Positions 16,565-26,422 are shown, counted from the stretch's first letter. The stretch: DNA of 49,502 nt from JACJXF01 sp038316435 (GCA_038316435.1 JBBQAQ010000031.1:1-49502); one strand, 5' to 3'. The notes: generated by a model not told the origin, from the letters alone. Numbers and translations are program-made.

Positions 16565-17608
16565 ATGAATATTACAAGTCAGGAATTTGGAGTTATGCCA
16601 AATGGCACTAAAATATTTTCATATCAACTTGAAAATGATAAAGGTATAATTATCAGGATTATTAACTATGGCGGAATAATAACTCATATCCTTACACCCG
16701 ATAGGAAGGGAATACAAGCGGATATTGTTCTCGGATTTGATAATTTGAAAGATTATCTGGCTCCTCACCCATATTTTGGTGCGATAATTGGCCGTTTTGC
16801 AAACAGAATTGGAAATGCCAGTTTTACACTTGATGGAATAAAATATCAGTTGGCTGTCAATAATGGGTCTAATCATCTACATGGCGGAAATAAAGGTTTT
16901 GATAAAGTTGTTTGGCTGGCTGTTAAAAATATTACGACAGAGTTTGTGGGTTTAAAACTGGCTTATGATTCACCCGACGGTGATGAATCTTACCCTGGAA
17001 ATCTGCTTGTCGAAGTGGAATATATCCTTAACAATCAAAATGAGCTGGTTATTAACTATTCCGCTCAAACTGATAAAAAGACGCATGTAAACCTTACTAA
17101 CCATTCGTATTTCAATCTTAACGGAATTGAAAAAAGTATACATGACCATATTTTACAAATTGACTCTGACTTTATTACCGATACAGATGAAACACAGATT
17201 CCAAACGGCAACCTGAGTGCAGTTAAAAACACAGCTTTTGATTTTACTGAACCAAAACCTATTGGAAAGGACATTGATAAAATTGCGCCTGGTTACGATC
17301 ACAATTTTGTAATAAACGGAAATGTAGGTCACCTTAGGAAATGCGCAACAGTCGAAGACCCCGATTCAGGCCGCACTCTGGAAGTATTGACCACTCAGCC
17401 TGGTGTTCAGTTATACACTACCAACCATGATCCCGCAGTTACTGGCAAAGCAAGTAAAGTGTATACAAAACATCTGGCATTTTGCTTGGAAACACAGCAC
17501 TATCCTGATTCACCAAATAAACAAAATTTCCCCACAACTGTTCTGAATCCGGGAGAAACCTACACTGAAACAACAATTTACAGGTTTGGAATTATAAATC
17601 AGGATTAG
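16565..17608 (+). CDS. galM: Aldose 1-epimerase (mutarotase)
   Basis: A 347-residue protein of the galactose mutarotase family, full length. It interconverts alpha and beta anomers, feeding galactose to galactokinase (galK lies at 21.5-22.6 kb, minus strand). Marks are NYGGIITHILTPDRKG, HPYFGAIIGRFANRIG (arginine of the sugar site), NNGSNHLHGGNKGFDK (first catalytic-region histidine), LTNHSYFNLNG (catalytic histidine), PGYDHNFVING and the closing FCLETQHYPDSPN with the catalytic glutamate. No signal peptide, so cytoplasmic. The next gene starts one base after its stop, a tight operon with a secreted peptidase. Confidence 0.93.
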   Translation: MNITSQEFGVMPNGTKIFSYQLENDKGIIIRIINYGGIITHILTPDRKGIQADIVLGFDNLKDYLAPHPYFGAIIGRFANRIGNASFTLDGIKYQLAVNNGSNHLHGGNKGFDKVVWLAVKNITTEFVGLKLAYDSPDGDESYPGNLLVEVEYILNNQNELVINYSAQTDKKTHVNLTNHSYFNLNGIEKSIHDHILQIDSDFITDTDETQIPNGNLSAVKNTAFDFTEPKPIGKDIDKIAPGYDHNFVINGNVGHLRKCATVEDPDSGRTLEVLTTQPGVQLYTTNHDPAVTGKASKVYTKHLAFCLETQHYPDSPNKQNFPTTVLNPGETYTETTIYRFGIINQD

Positions 17609-17609
17609 A

Positions 17610-19556
17610 ATGAAATATTTCATGCAACATAGTATCAGATTACTTATCGTCTGTTTTTTGTTGCCTGTAAATTTGTTTTCACAGACCAAGATTCATTTCT
17701 TATCTCCAAAAAGTTTTACTATTCCATTTCTATCTTCGGCGGCTCCGGGTTATTCACTTCAGGAAGAAAAATACGATGTTACATTCTATTTTATCGATCT
17801 GGAGGTTACTAATCTCAGCACTTTTATAAAGGGATCCTCAATGCTTCATGCCAAAAGAACTGTCGGAGAAATAGATACTTTCGTTGTAGAGCTTTCTCAA
17901 AAACTAAGTGTAGATTCGGTATTTCTTCAGAATAAAAAACAAAATGCTTTTTCGCAGCAAGGCGATTTATTAAAAATAGTTATCCCTTTGGCAAACCAGG
18001 CTGATTCAGAATTTCTAGTACAAGTTTTTTATCAGGGTTCAGCGGGCTCAAATGGATTTTTCTCCGGAATTTCCAGTGTAAATGCACCTTATATTAATAA
18101 GAGAATTACTTATACTCTTTCCGAACCATTTCAAGCGAAAGACTGGTTTCCTGTCAAACAAAACTTAAGAGATAAAGCTGACTCGACCTGGATATTTATA
18201 ACTGTCGATTCAACCTTAAAAGCAGGATCCAATGGACTTCTCACATCTGTCAGACCTATGGGAAATGGCAGAAATCGTTATGAATGGAAATCGAACTATC
18301 CAATTGCTTACTATCTTTTGTGCTTATCAGTAGGTGACTATATGGATTATAGTTTTTATGCCATGTTGAATGATTTTGATTCGGTGCTAGTTCAGAATTA
18401 CCTTTATGATTCTCCTTCCAACTTTAATAAGGTTAAAGCGCAGATTGATCAGACAGCTCCATTATTAAAATTATTTTCTGAAAAGTTTGGTAAATATCCG
18501 TTTGCAAATGAGAAATACGGTCATTGTCAGGCTCCCCTTGGAGGAGGAATGGAGCATCAGACCATGACAACTATTTCAGGTTTTGATTTTGGAATTTTAT
18601 CTCATGAACTGGCGCATCAATGGTTTGGAGATTATCTCACTTGTGGCACATGGCAGGATATATGGATAAATGAGGGCTTTGCCTCCTATGCTGAGTACGT
18701 TGCAATTGAAGGACTGAAAACCAATGAAGAGGCTATTGCATGGCTTGATCAGGCACATAATTATGCCATTAATTATCCCTATGAAGGTATATATCTGACT
18801 CCTGATGAATCCAGAGATATCGAAAGGATTTTTAATTACGGTCTCACCTACAGAAAAGGCGGGGCAATTATTCACATGTTGCGTTACGAGATTAATAATG
18901 ATTCATTATTTTTTGAAATCATACGCGATTACCTTGTCCATTTTGCAAATAAAACCGCAACAGGTGCAGATTTCAGACAGATTGTCGATTTACATACCGG
19001 GCTCGATTATGGCTGGTTTTTTGATCAGTGGTATTTTGGAAAAGGGCATCCGGTTTTCGTTACTAACTGGAGGCAAATAGGTGACAGTTTGATTTTAACG
19101 AGTTCACAAGCTTCCTCAGCGGATGACAATGCTTTTTTCAAAACACATTTGGATTTCAGGATTCACTTCGAAAACGGCTTTACTGAGGATATTCGTGTTT
19201 TATATGAAAAACAAGGCGAAATTTTCAGATACAAAACCAATAAATTAGTGCAATATGTTCAAGCAGACCCTTTTTCAAATGTTTTACAAAACTCAGTAAT
19301 TTATAAATATATTGATACGGTTAAGGTTTTCTCGGTAAGTCCAAATCCCTTTAAAAATGAGCTAAACATATCGTTCAGAAATAACAATAAAAAACGCGAT
19401 ATCAGAATTACCGGAATTACCGGAAAGGTTTTTATTGAACAATCCTCCACTTCCGCTAACCTTAATCTGGATATTTCCTTTTTGAAATCTGGTATCTACC
19501 TTTTGTACGTTACGGAGGAAGGTTTAAAATATACCGAAAAGATTGTTAAACAATGA
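17610..19556 (+). CDS. M1-family metallopeptidase with T9SS sorting domain
   Basis: A 648-residue secreted protein. Residues 1-26 form a signal peptide (LLIVCFLLPVNLFSQ). Zinc ligands are in HELAHQWFGD (H332, H336) and in NEGFASYAEY (E355), the correct 18-residue gap for M1 enzymes; an exopeptidase-type GGGMEHQ lies at about 312-317. The last 75 residues start SVSPNPFKNELNISFRNN and end IYLLYVTEEGLKYTEKIVKQ, a type A sorting domain of T9SS, so the enzyme should be sent to the cell surface or medium. It starts one base after galM. It probably trims peptides outside the cell; the link with galM may be only transcriptional. Confidence 0.92.
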   Translation: MKYFMQHSIRLLIVCFLLPVNLFSQTKIHFLSPKSFTIPFLSSAAPGYSLQEEKYDVTFYFIDLEVTNLSTFIKGSSMLHAKRTVGEIDTFVVELSQKLSVDSVFLQNKKQNAFSQQGDLLKIVIPLANQADSEFLVQVFYQGSAGSNGFFSGISSVNAPYINKRITYTLSEPFQAKDWFPVKQNLRDKADSTWIFITVDSTLKAGSNGLLTSVRPMGNGRNRYEWKSNYPIAYYLLCLSVGDYMDYSFYAMLNDFDSVLVQNYLYDSPSNFNKVKAQIDQTAPLLKLFSEKFGKYPFANEKYGHCQAPLGGGMEHQTMTTISGFDFGILSHELAHQWFGDYLTCGTWQDIWINEGFASYAEYVAIEGLKTNEEAIAWLDQAHNYAINYPYEGIYLTPDESRDIERIFNYGLTYRKGGAIIHMLRYEINNDSLFFEIIRDYLVHFANKTATGADFRQIVDLHTGLDYGWFFDQWYFGKGHPVFVTNWRQIGDSLILTSSQASSADDNAFFKTHLDFRIHFENGFTEDIRVLYEKQGEIFRYKTNKLVQYVQADPFSNVLQNSVIYKYIDTVKVFSVSPNPFKNELNISFRNNNKKRDIRITGITGKVFIEQSSTSANLNLDISFLKSGIYLLYVTEEGLKYTEKIVKQ

Positions 19557-19563
19557 TTTTCTG

Positions 19564-20457
19564 CTAGTACACTTCAGGAACAAACGTCTGCGCATCCATA
19601 GGTGGCCTCACATATCCTTTTGTTGCCCTTCTTTTTGGTAATTCAATAGGTTCAGGAGTAAGATCCTCATAAGGAACTTTGCTAAGCAGATGATGAATAC
19701 AATTGAGCCTTGCGCGCTTTTTATCGTCGGCAAGAACAACATTCCACGGACATTCTTTGGTATCGGTATATCCGAACATTTCATCTTTCGCACGGGAATA
19801 ATCCTCCCATTTTTCGCGACTTGCGAGATCCATTGGACTCAGCTTCCATCTTTTTGCAGGATCATGGAGTCTGCCTGCAAAACGTTTCTCCTGTTCATGG
19901 TCACTAACTGAGAACCAGTACTTGATAAGGATGATGCCTGAACGAATAATCATACGTTCAAAACTAGGGCACGAACGTAGGAACTCCCAGTATTCATCAT
20001 CGCTGCAGAATCCCATAACTCGCTCTACACCAGCTCTGTTATACCAACTACGGTCGAAAAGAACCATCTCTCCCCCAGAAGGGAAATGTGAAATATACCT
20101 TTGAAAATACCACTGAGTTTTCTCTTTTTCAGTGGGCACACCCAAGGCAGCAACCCTGCAAATCCTTGGATTCAGATTTTGTGTGATCCTGGTAATAACG
20201 CCTCCCTTTCCGGCCGCATCCCGTCCTTCAAATAAAACAATAACCTTTAATTTTTTTGCTTTTACCCATTCGTGCATTTTTACTAGCTCCAGCTGGAGAC
20301 GGACAAGCTCTTTTTCATAAAAATCATTATCAAGTGGCTTTTTATGCTTTGCAGTCAAATCGCCAGGAGTAACGTGGTTTGATAGTTCAATTGAAGCTTT
20401 TTTTAATTTTTTCTTTGGTTCGCTCTTCTTTTTTGCTTTAGCTTTTACTTTGGCCAT
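19564..20457 (-). CDS. ppk2: Polyphosphate kinase 2 family protein
   Basis: A 297-residue PPK2-type kinase. The P-loop VIVLFEGRDAAGKGGVITRI, the second region YFQRYISHFPSGGEMVLFDR-SWYNRAGVERVMGF with the lid arginines, and PWNVVLADDKKRARLNCIHH are all present. The family uses polyphosphate to phosphorylate nucleoside mono- or diphosphates, or the reverse. The N-terminus is a lysine-rich tail (about 30 residues, MAKVKAKAKKKSEPKKKLKK) that looks unstructured and might bind polyphosphate or nucleic acid. It converges on the M1 peptidase with a 7-base gap. Class (I, II or III) cannot be told with certainty. Confidence 0.92.
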   Translation of the reverse strand: MAKVKAKAKKKSEPKKKLKKASIELSNHVTPGDLTAKHKKPLDNDFYEKELVRLQLELVKMHEWVKAKKLKVIVLFEGRDAAGKGGVITRITQNLNPRICRVAALGVPTEKEKTQWYFQRYISHFPSGGEMVLFDRSWYNRAGVERVMGFCSDDEYWEFLRSCPSFERMIIRSGIILIKYWFSVSDHEQEKRFAGRLHDPAKRWKLSPMDLASREKWEDYSRAKDEMFGYTDTKECPWNVVLADDKKRARLNCIHHLLSKVPYEDLTPEPIELPKRRATKGYVRPPMDAQTFVPEVY

Positions 20458-20780
20458 GAGTGTATTATTTAGTTGTGTTTAGCAGTATCATCAATTTTCA
20501 GGAACAGTTAGAAAGCATTAAAGATATTTTATAATTCTGTAATTGTCAATATTTCAAGTTTAATTTCACTTATAAGTTGAAAAACTATCTTGAATTTACA
20601 ATCCGGATTGATTCAAATCAAAAAATAAATTCCGTCAGAATAAGAGGAAATTTAAACTTAAGTTTGGAAGACAAAAAACATTTATTTTTCTATTTAATTT
20701 CATGGGAAGTTTGTTGCAATAATGCATAATGAAGTTTAACTTTAGAGCTGTATTTGAATGTGCACTAAAAAGTTTGAATT
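20458..20780. other. Intergenic region between ppk2 and the XRE-cupin gene
   Basis: A 323-base AT-rich divergent spacer with no open frame of note. It contains a promoter candidate for the plus-strand gene: TTG (20714-20716), 20 bases, TAACTTTA (20737-20744), one base off the TAnnTTTG box, about 37 bases before the ATG. Nothing else is evident. Confidence 0.4.
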
Positions 20781-21356
20781 ATGCCAAACGTTAAGAATGT
20801 TGGAGAGAAAGTAAGAAAAATTCGTGAATTTAAAAATCTCTCCCAGGACGAACTTGCAGAAAGTTCGAAGCTTAGCAAAGAACTTATTGCAAGGATTGAA
20901 GAAAGTAAAGAACTGCCATTTCTGGCTCCCCTGATAAGGATTTCACGAGTGCTTGGTGTGAAGCTGGGTACTTTTTTGGACGATAACATCCAATTAGGAC
21001 CTGTTGTTGAACGAAGCGGAGCAAAGAAATCAACAGCAAGGTTTTTTCGCAAAGACAGTTCAAGTCCTTCTGATATGAATTTTTTTCCTCTGGCAAGTGA
21101 TAAGGCCGGCCGGCACATGGAACCCTTTTTAGTTGATGTAAAGCCAAGTAAGGATGGTGAGTTCACATTGTCAACACACGAAGGAGAAGAATTTGTATTT
21201 GTATTATCAGGAGATGTAGAACTTACTTATGGAACAGAGGTCTATCAGTTATCAGCCGGAGATAGTATTTATTATGACTCGGTAGTTGGACATCACCTTA
21301 ATACATCAAACGACCTACCAGCAAGAATTCTGGCTGTAGTGTACGCACCTTTTTAG
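20781..21356 (+). CDS. XRE-family regulator with cupin domain
   Basis: A 191-residue protein. Residues 8-63 are a helix-turn-helix of XRE type (GEKVRKIREFKNLSQDELAE, then RIEESKELPFLAPLIRISRV); residues 115-190 are a cupin_2 barrel (STHEGEEFVFVLSGDVELTY, YQLSAGDSIYYDSVVGHHLN). This two-domain plan is common among small-molecule-sensing repressors or activators, with the cupin binding the ligand. The gene is monocistronic, between ppk2 and galK. In Bacteroidota it is often found near acyl-CoA ligase genes; that neighbour is absent here, so its target is not evident. Confidence 0.85.
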   Translation: MPNVKNVGEKVRKIREFKNLSQDELAESSKLSKELIARIEESKELPFLAPLIRISRVLGVKLGTFLDDNIQLGPVVERSGAKKSTARFFRKDSSSPSDMNFFPLASDKAGRHMEPFLVDVKPSKDGEFTLSTHEGEEFVFVLSGDVELTYGTEVYQLSAGDSIYYDSVVGHHLNTSNDLPARILAVVYAPF

Positions 21357-21481
21357 GAAGAATTGCTTCACATCAGAATTATAATCCCCGAAAATAACTA
21401 AATCCGGATACGTAATAAAAAGATTATTTTCGCATAACCATCTTCATTCCGATCAGGTAATTCTCTAACTTTATGCTTTAT

Positions 21482-22645
21482 TTACTCTATTCTTTTTGTG
21501 CCGTCGCCAACCTCTGCAACATAAAAATCGGGGTTTAAACCTGTTCTTTCAAGGTAACCGATTGCAACCTGTTCGATAAATTCATCAACAGAGTCCTCAG
21601 CAACAAGACTAACGGTACAACCGCCAAATCCGGCACCAGTCATTCTTGAACCCAAAACTCCCGGAATTTTTCTTGCCTCTTCTACCAGAGTATCAAGCTC
21701 AATGCCAGTTACTTCATAATCATCTCGAAGCGAATCGTGAGAAGCATTCATTAACTGACCAAATAAAATCAGGTCGCCCGCCTTCAATGCCTCAACAGCA
21801 TCCAGTACCCGCTGGTTTTCACTAATCACATGTTTTGCGCGACGGCGAATAACCGGGTTAGTTATCATATCATTTATTTCCAGAAACCGGGAATACGACA
21901 ACTCGCTTAGGTTTTTAATCTTTTTAACCTGCGAAAGATTTGCAACGGCAGTGTCACATTCTGAGCGGCGTTCATTATATTTCGAATCGGCCAGTCCTCT
22001 TCTTTTATTTGTATTGCTGATGATCAGTTTATGACCTTTTATTACCAGTGGAACAAGTTCATAATCAAGACTGTCGCAATTTAAAAAGATAGCCTTACTC
22101 TCTGCTCCCATTCCAATTGAAAACTGATCCATTATTCCGCAATTAACCCCAATAAACTGATTTTCAGCTTTCTGTGACATTTTAACCAATGAAATCATAT
22201 CCTTTCCAACCGAAAAAATATCGTTAACTGCAAAGGCAGTAACCATTTCTATGGAAGCTGAAGAGGATAAACCGGCTCCATTCGGAATATCCCCGGAAAA
22301 AAGAAAATCAAGGCCTCTGAAGCTGATTCCCATTTTACTAAACTGATCTATCACTCCCAGTGGATAGTAATACCATTCTTTGCCTTTTTTTACAAATGGA
22401 GGTTTAATGCTGATTTCTCCTGTGTATTCAAAGTTGGTTGTTGCAAACCGGAAAATATCTTTATGGTTTTCCTTTATAAGTAAAGTTGTCCCAAAGTTAA
22501 GAGCACATGGGAAAACATATCCCCCATTGTAATCGGTGTGTTCTCCGATAAGATTCACTCTACCGGGTGCAAAATAAACTTTAATTCCTTTTTCTTCCGT
22601 GTTATAGATGGAAGCGAATTGTTTTTTGAGAATTTGTAGGTCCAT
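21482..22645 (-). CDS. galK: Galactokinase
   Basis: A 387-residue GHMP-superfamily kinase, the usual length. It phosphorylates alpha-D-galactose at O1 with ATP, the first committed step of the Leloir pathway. Marks are the galactokinase signature GRVNLIGEHTDYNGGYVFP near residue 30, the ATP loop GDIPNGAGLSSSASIEMVTA, GVNCGIMDQFSIGMG with the catalytic aspartate and the third GHMP motif GSRMTGAGFGGCTVSLV. Start ATG at 22645. A near-consensus box (TACTTTTA, minus strand) lies about 20 bases upstream. galM lies 4 kb away in another transcription unit. Confidence 0.96.
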   Translation of the reverse strand: MDLQILKKQFASIYNTEEKGIKVYFAPGRVNLIGEHTDYNGGYVFPCALNFGTTLLIKENHKDIFRFATTNFEYTGEISIKPPFVKKGKEWYYYPLGVIDQFSKMGISFRGLDFLFSGDIPNGAGLSSSASIEMVTAFAVNDIFSVGKDMISLVKMSQKAENQFIGVNCGIMDQFSIGMGAESKAIFLNCDSLDYELVPLVIKGHKLIISNTNKRRGLADSKYNERRSECDTAVANLSQVKKIKNLSELSYSRFLEINDMITNPVIRRRAKHVISENQRVLDAVEALKAGDLILFGQLMNASHDSLRDDYEVTGIELDTLVEEARKIPGVLGSRMTGAGFGGCTVSLVAEDSVDEFIEQVAIGYLERTGLNPDFYVAEVGDGTKRIE

Positions 22646-22728
22646 AGGTCTCTAGATTAGCAGGCTAAAAGTAAAAAAAAAATCAATCGAAAATCGTCCT
22701 GAATAAATTATCTCATCATGCTTTTACT

Positions 22729-22736
22729 TATATTTG
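22729..22736 (+). promoter_or_regulatory. Putative -7 box of the PAP2 gene
   Basis: TATATTTG matches TAnnTTTG. It predicts transcription start near 22743, which supports the TTG at 22762 as the start codon of the next gene, since no ATG lies between. Confidence 0.5.
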
Positions 22737-22761
22737 ACAATGACTTCTAAATAACCAAAGA

Positions 22762-23427
22762 TTGAATCGAATTCTATCAAATAATCGTTTACTTTTTTCT
22801 GCATATCTGCTTTTGCTTCTTTGTGTCACTATTTTTCTGATTTATTGGGGGAAGAAAGATGCGCATCTAATCCTATCCACTGTTCATGGCACTTTAACAG
22901 ATAAATTGATGAAAATTTTTACGATGTTCGGGGATGGCTTGTTTATGGTTTTAGTCGGGTTTTTTCTCCTGTTTAAACAGATTCGGTATGGACTTATTAT
23001 TCTTAGCTCATTCCTTGCATCTTCTCTTCTGGTTCAAATTCTCAAACGATTTGTTTTTACAGATTTTAAACGACCGGTAGCGTGGTTCCATGATCTGGGA
23101 ATTGAATTATACAAAGTTCCCGGAGTCGAATACCATTCAATTTACAGTTTCCCTTCAGGACACACCACCACTGCATTTGCTTTGTTTTTTGGACTTTCGT
23201 TTATGATAAAAAGAGATAGTCTGAAATTACTCTGTCTGATTCTGGCAATATTAACAGGATTTTCAAGAATTTATCTTTCTCAGCATTTCCTGGGAGATGC
23301 TTTGGCAGGTTCATTAATTGGAGTTATTACCGCAGTGATAATGCAGCATTATTTTGAGAATGCTAAAGCATTGTGGATGGATAAAAGCCTGTCTTCATTT
23401 TTTAAGCGAAAAAATGCAAGAGTTTAA
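22762..23427 (+). CDS. PAP2-family membrane phosphatase
   Basis: A 221-residue integral membrane protein starting at a TTG (MNRILSNNRLLFSAYLLLLL). All three parts of the phosphatidate phosphatase 2 signature are present: KRFVFTDFKRP, SFPSGHTTTAF and SRIYLSQHFLGDAL (catalytic histidines in the second and third). Five or six hydrophobic segments. The family dephosphorylates lipid phosphates such as undecaprenyl diphosphate, phosphatidylglycerol phosphate or lipid A 1-phosphate at the membrane surface; which one is not readable here. A glycosyltransferase and an LtaS-like enzyme follow on the same strand after 190 bases. Confidence 0.88.
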   Translation: MNRILSNNRLLFSAYLLLLLCVTIFLIYWGKKDAHLILSTVHGTLTDKLMKIFTMFGDGLFMVLVGFFLLFKQIRYGLIILSSFLASSLLVQILKRFVFTDFKRPVAWFHDLGIELYKVPGVEYHSIYSFPSGHTTTAFALFFGLSFMIKRDSLKLLCLILAILTGFSRIYLSQHFLGDALAGSLIGVITAVIMQHYFENAKALWMDKSLSSFFKRKNARV

Positions 23428-23619
23428 TAGTTTAAAGATTATCTTTTTACTTTTGTCTTGACAAAAATAGCTTTTTCCGAAAATGTTTCTTGTATGTTTA
23501 TGATTTATAGACACTTATTCTTTGGGAAATAAACCATCAAGACACCGAATTAGACCAAATCAGATTTTAAAACTAGATGTTTTAACCTTATCAGCAATAT
23601 TACTTTTTATTTTTACCAC

Positions 23620-24366
23620 ATGATTCACAACAAAAAAATTACAGTAGTTCTTCCTGCATATAACGCTGCAAAAACTCTCGAGAAAACATATAGTGAGATT
23701 CCTTTCGACATTGTTGATGAGGTTATTCTGGTTGACGATCGTTCCAAAGATAACACAGTTGAAGTAGCTAAAAAACTAGGCATAAGACACATTATTGTTC
23801 ATGACATCAACAAAGGATACGGCGGAAATCAAAAATCCTGCTACAACAAAGCACTTGAAATAAACTCAGATGTAGTTGTTATGCTTCATCCTGACTATCA
23901 ATACAGTCCAAAACTGATTCATTCCATGTGCTACCTGATTGCCAACGATGTTTATGAAGTGGTTTTTGGTTCGCGTATCCTAGGAAAAGGTGCGCTGAAA
24001 GGTGGAATGCCAGTGTATAAATATTTTGCAAACAGGATGCTTACCCTTACTCAAAATATATTGATGAACCAGAAATTATCGGAATATCATACGGGATTTC
24101 GCGCGTTTTCCGGCAATGTTCTCAAAAAAATAGATTACAATGCAAATTCTGACGATTTTGTATTTGATAATCAAATGATTGCACAGATTTTTTACGCGGG
24201 ATTCGAAATAGCTGAAATTACCTGTCCCACGAAGTATTTCGATGACGCTTCTTCTATCAACTTCCGTAGAAGTTCTATTTATGGAATTGGAGTTTTAAAA
24301 ACTTCGCTGTCTTATTTTTTGCATAAAATGGGACTTGTAAGATTCAAAATTTTTCAAAACCAATAG
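23620..24366 (+). CDS. GT2-family glycosyltransferase
   Basis: A 248-residue GT-A fold enzyme of the dolichyl-phosphate-mannose synthase style: KITVVLPAYNAAKTLEKTYS, EVILVDDRSKDNTVEVAK, MLHPDYQYSPKLIHSM (acidic metal site, DxxY rather than DxD) and FGSRILGKGALKGGMPVYK. No C-terminal membrane segment, unlike many polyprenyl-phosphate glycosyltransferases. Its stop is 10 bases before the next gene, so it is likely in one operon with the LtaS-like protein. It may act on a polyprenyl phosphate or a surface glycan. The substrate is unknown. Confidence 0.85.
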   Translation: MIHNKKITVVLPAYNAAKTLEKTYSEIPFDIVDEVILVDDRSKDNTVEVAKKLGIRHIIVHDINKGYGGNQKSCYNKALEINSDVVVMLHPDYQYSPKLIHSMCYLIANDVYEVVFGSRILGKGALKGGMPVYKYFANRMLTLTQNILMNQKLSEYHTGFRAFSGNVLKKIDYNANSDDFVFDNQMIAQIFYAGFEIAEITCPTKYFDDASSINFRRSSIYGIGVLKTSLSYFLHKMGLVRFKIFQNQ

Positions 24367-24376
24367 AAAGAGTAGA

Positions 24377-26317
24377 ATGCAAAATATAAAAAACTTTCTA
24401 AAGGGTAATTTATATATCATTCTTGCATTCCGTCTTGTATTGCTATATGTTGCCTACAGTATATGCAGAGTAGTTTTTTATGGATATAATCACAGTCATT
24501 TTGCAAACCTTGAAAATCAGGAGGTAATCAAAATTTTTATTGCAGGTTTGCTTTTCGATACTTCCTCCATAGTTTATACTAACCTTTTATATCTAGCTTT
24601 CTTTCTTCTCCCATTTAAATTCAGGCATATCAAGTGGTATCAGAACATACTTATGTATCTGTTTTTCATCACTAATGGCATAGCTCTGATCGCAAATATT
24701 GCAGATATTGCTTATTATGAATTTGAATTGCAGAGAACTACATTAGATACCTTTGATCAATTTAAAAATGAGGTTAATATGGGTAATCTCTTTATTAAAT
24801 TCATTTTTGGTTACTGGTACCTAACTCTCATGTGGATCCTACTGATGTCTGGAATGATCTATATTTACAACTATGTTAAGGTAAGTCCAGCTAAAATCAA
24901 GTCAGGTTTTCTGTATTTTATTTCTGGGTTATTTGGACTATTAATAGGATTTGTGCTGATTGTAGGAGGTGCACGTGGAGGCTTCAAACATTTCGCTCAA
25001 CCAATAAGTATGAATAGTGCCTGGCTTTATGTGAAAAAACCGGAGAATGCGGAAATAGTTTTAAATACTCCCTTTACTTTGATGCATTCAATTGAGAAAA
25101 CAAGCTATAAACGAGTCAAATATTTCTCTTCTGTCGACGAACTTAATAGAATTTATTCACCTTTTCATAAATCCACAGGTAATCCAATTAAAAAAGAAAA
25201 TGTAGTGATTTTAATAATTGAAAGTCTGAATAAAGAATTTGTAGGTAGTCTGAATCCAGACCTTGAAAACGGCAATTATTCTGGATTTACGCCATTTCTG
25301 GACTCACTCATAGGCGTAAGTAAAGTTTTCAAACACTCTTATGCAAACGGTCGTAAATCAATTGATATTCTCCCATCGATTTTTTGCAGTTTACCAAGAA
25401 TTGGAGTTCCATTCGTTTTAAATTCAACCTATTACAAAAACAACTTAAGCAGTTTTCCGGGGATGCTAAAGGAAATGGGATATAAATCGGCTTTCTTTCA
25501 TGGTGCCCCAAATGGTTCTTTTGCATTTCAGTCATTTACAAATATTATCGGAATTGATGGCTATTACGGTATGACCGAATATAATAATGAAAAAGATTAC
25601 GATGGCTCATGGGGAATATGGGATGAAGAATTCATGCAGTATTTTGCTACTAATATTGATACATTTTCAACTCCTTTCATCGCGACACTTTTCTCAGTTA
25701 CCTCTCATCATCCGTTTATTATACCAGAAAAATATAAGGATGTTTTTATCAAAGGGGAATTACCTCAGGAACACTGCATTCAATATACTGATTATTCCCT
25801 TAAACGATTTTTTCAAGCCGCATCAAAAATGGATTGGTTCAACAATACTCTATTTATTATTACAGCAGATCATGTTGGAGCAAACCAACGACCAGAGTTT
25901 CAAAATGAAATAGGGTATTTCTCTGTGCCAATCATTTTCTTTAAACCAGGGAGCAATCTCGTTGGAGTCGATACGATAACAAATGCGCAGCAAATAGACA
26001 TCATGCCTACCGTTTTGAATTATCTTGGGTATAATAAGGATTATTTTTCCTTTGGGAAGGATCTTTTCAATCCAAGTGAGAGAAACATGGCTTTTAATTG
26101 GCTGAATGACAGCTACAGGCTATTCATGAATGATAAGTTACTTGTTCTAAATGGCAATGAAACTAAGGCTTTTTACAAAGTCGAAGGTTTCCGTCATCTT
26201 CAGGAGGTAAAACCCGAAGAAACCTCTGTTGAAAAGGATAGTATGGAACTTATTCTGAAAGCCTATATTCAGCAATATGTAAACCGCATGATCGATAATC
26301 GGCTAAGCAAAAATTAG
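24377..26317 (+). CDS. LTA-synthase-like sulfatase-fold membrane enzyme
   Basis: A 646-residue protein with five N-terminal membrane segments in residues 1-200 and an outer-facing alkaline-phosphatase-fold domain from about 270. Marks: KENVVILIIESLNKEFVGSL (metal-binding acid), NGRKSIDILPSIFCSLPRIG (nucleophile region, Ser in place of Thr as in related groups), FFHGAPNGSFAF, FATLFSVTSHHPF and ITADHVGANQ (metal-binding Asp-His). The family transfers phosphoglycerol or phosphoethanolamine groups from lipids to glycans or lipids. In a diderm it would decorate an envelope glycan. Linked to the GT2 gene. Confidence 0.85.
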   Translation: MQNIKNFLKGNLYIILAFRLVLLYVAYSICRVVFYGYNHSHFANLENQEVIKIFIAGLLFDTSSIVYTNLLYLAFFLLPFKFRHIKWYQNILMYLFFITNGIALIANIADIAYYEFELQRTTLDTFDQFKNEVNMGNLFIKFIFGYWYLTLMWILLMSGMIYIYNYVKVSPAKIKSGFLYFISGLFGLLIGFVLIVGGARGGFKHFAQPISMNSAWLYVKKPENAEIVLNTPFTLMHSIEKTSYKRVKYFSSVDELNRIYSPFHKSTGNPIKKENVVILIIESLNKEFVGSLNPDLENGNYSGFTPFLDSLIGVSKVFKHSYANGRKSIDILPSIFCSLPRIGVPFVLNSTYYKNNLSSFPGMLKEMGYKSAFFHGAPNGSFAFQSFTNIIGIDGYYGMTEYNNEKDYDGSWGIWDEEFMQYFATNIDTFSTPFIATLFSVTSHHPFIIPEKYKDVFIKGELPQEHCIQYTDYSLKRFFQAASKMDWFNNTLFIITADHVGANQRPEFQNEIGYFSVPIIFFKPGSNLVGVDTITNAQQIDIMPTVLNYLGYNKDYFSFGKDLFNPSERNMAFNWLNDSYRLFMNDKLLVLNGNETKAFYKVEGFRHLQEVKPEETSVEKDSMELILKAYIQQYVNRMIDNRLSKN

Positions 26318-26422
26318 AATTTCAATGATTTTTGTGAAAATTTATTTCTATTTTGTGGGCTCTAAAACATGAAACATTCTTTGAATTTTAAAAGAGTATT
26401 CAAAGACCAATTTAATTATCCT

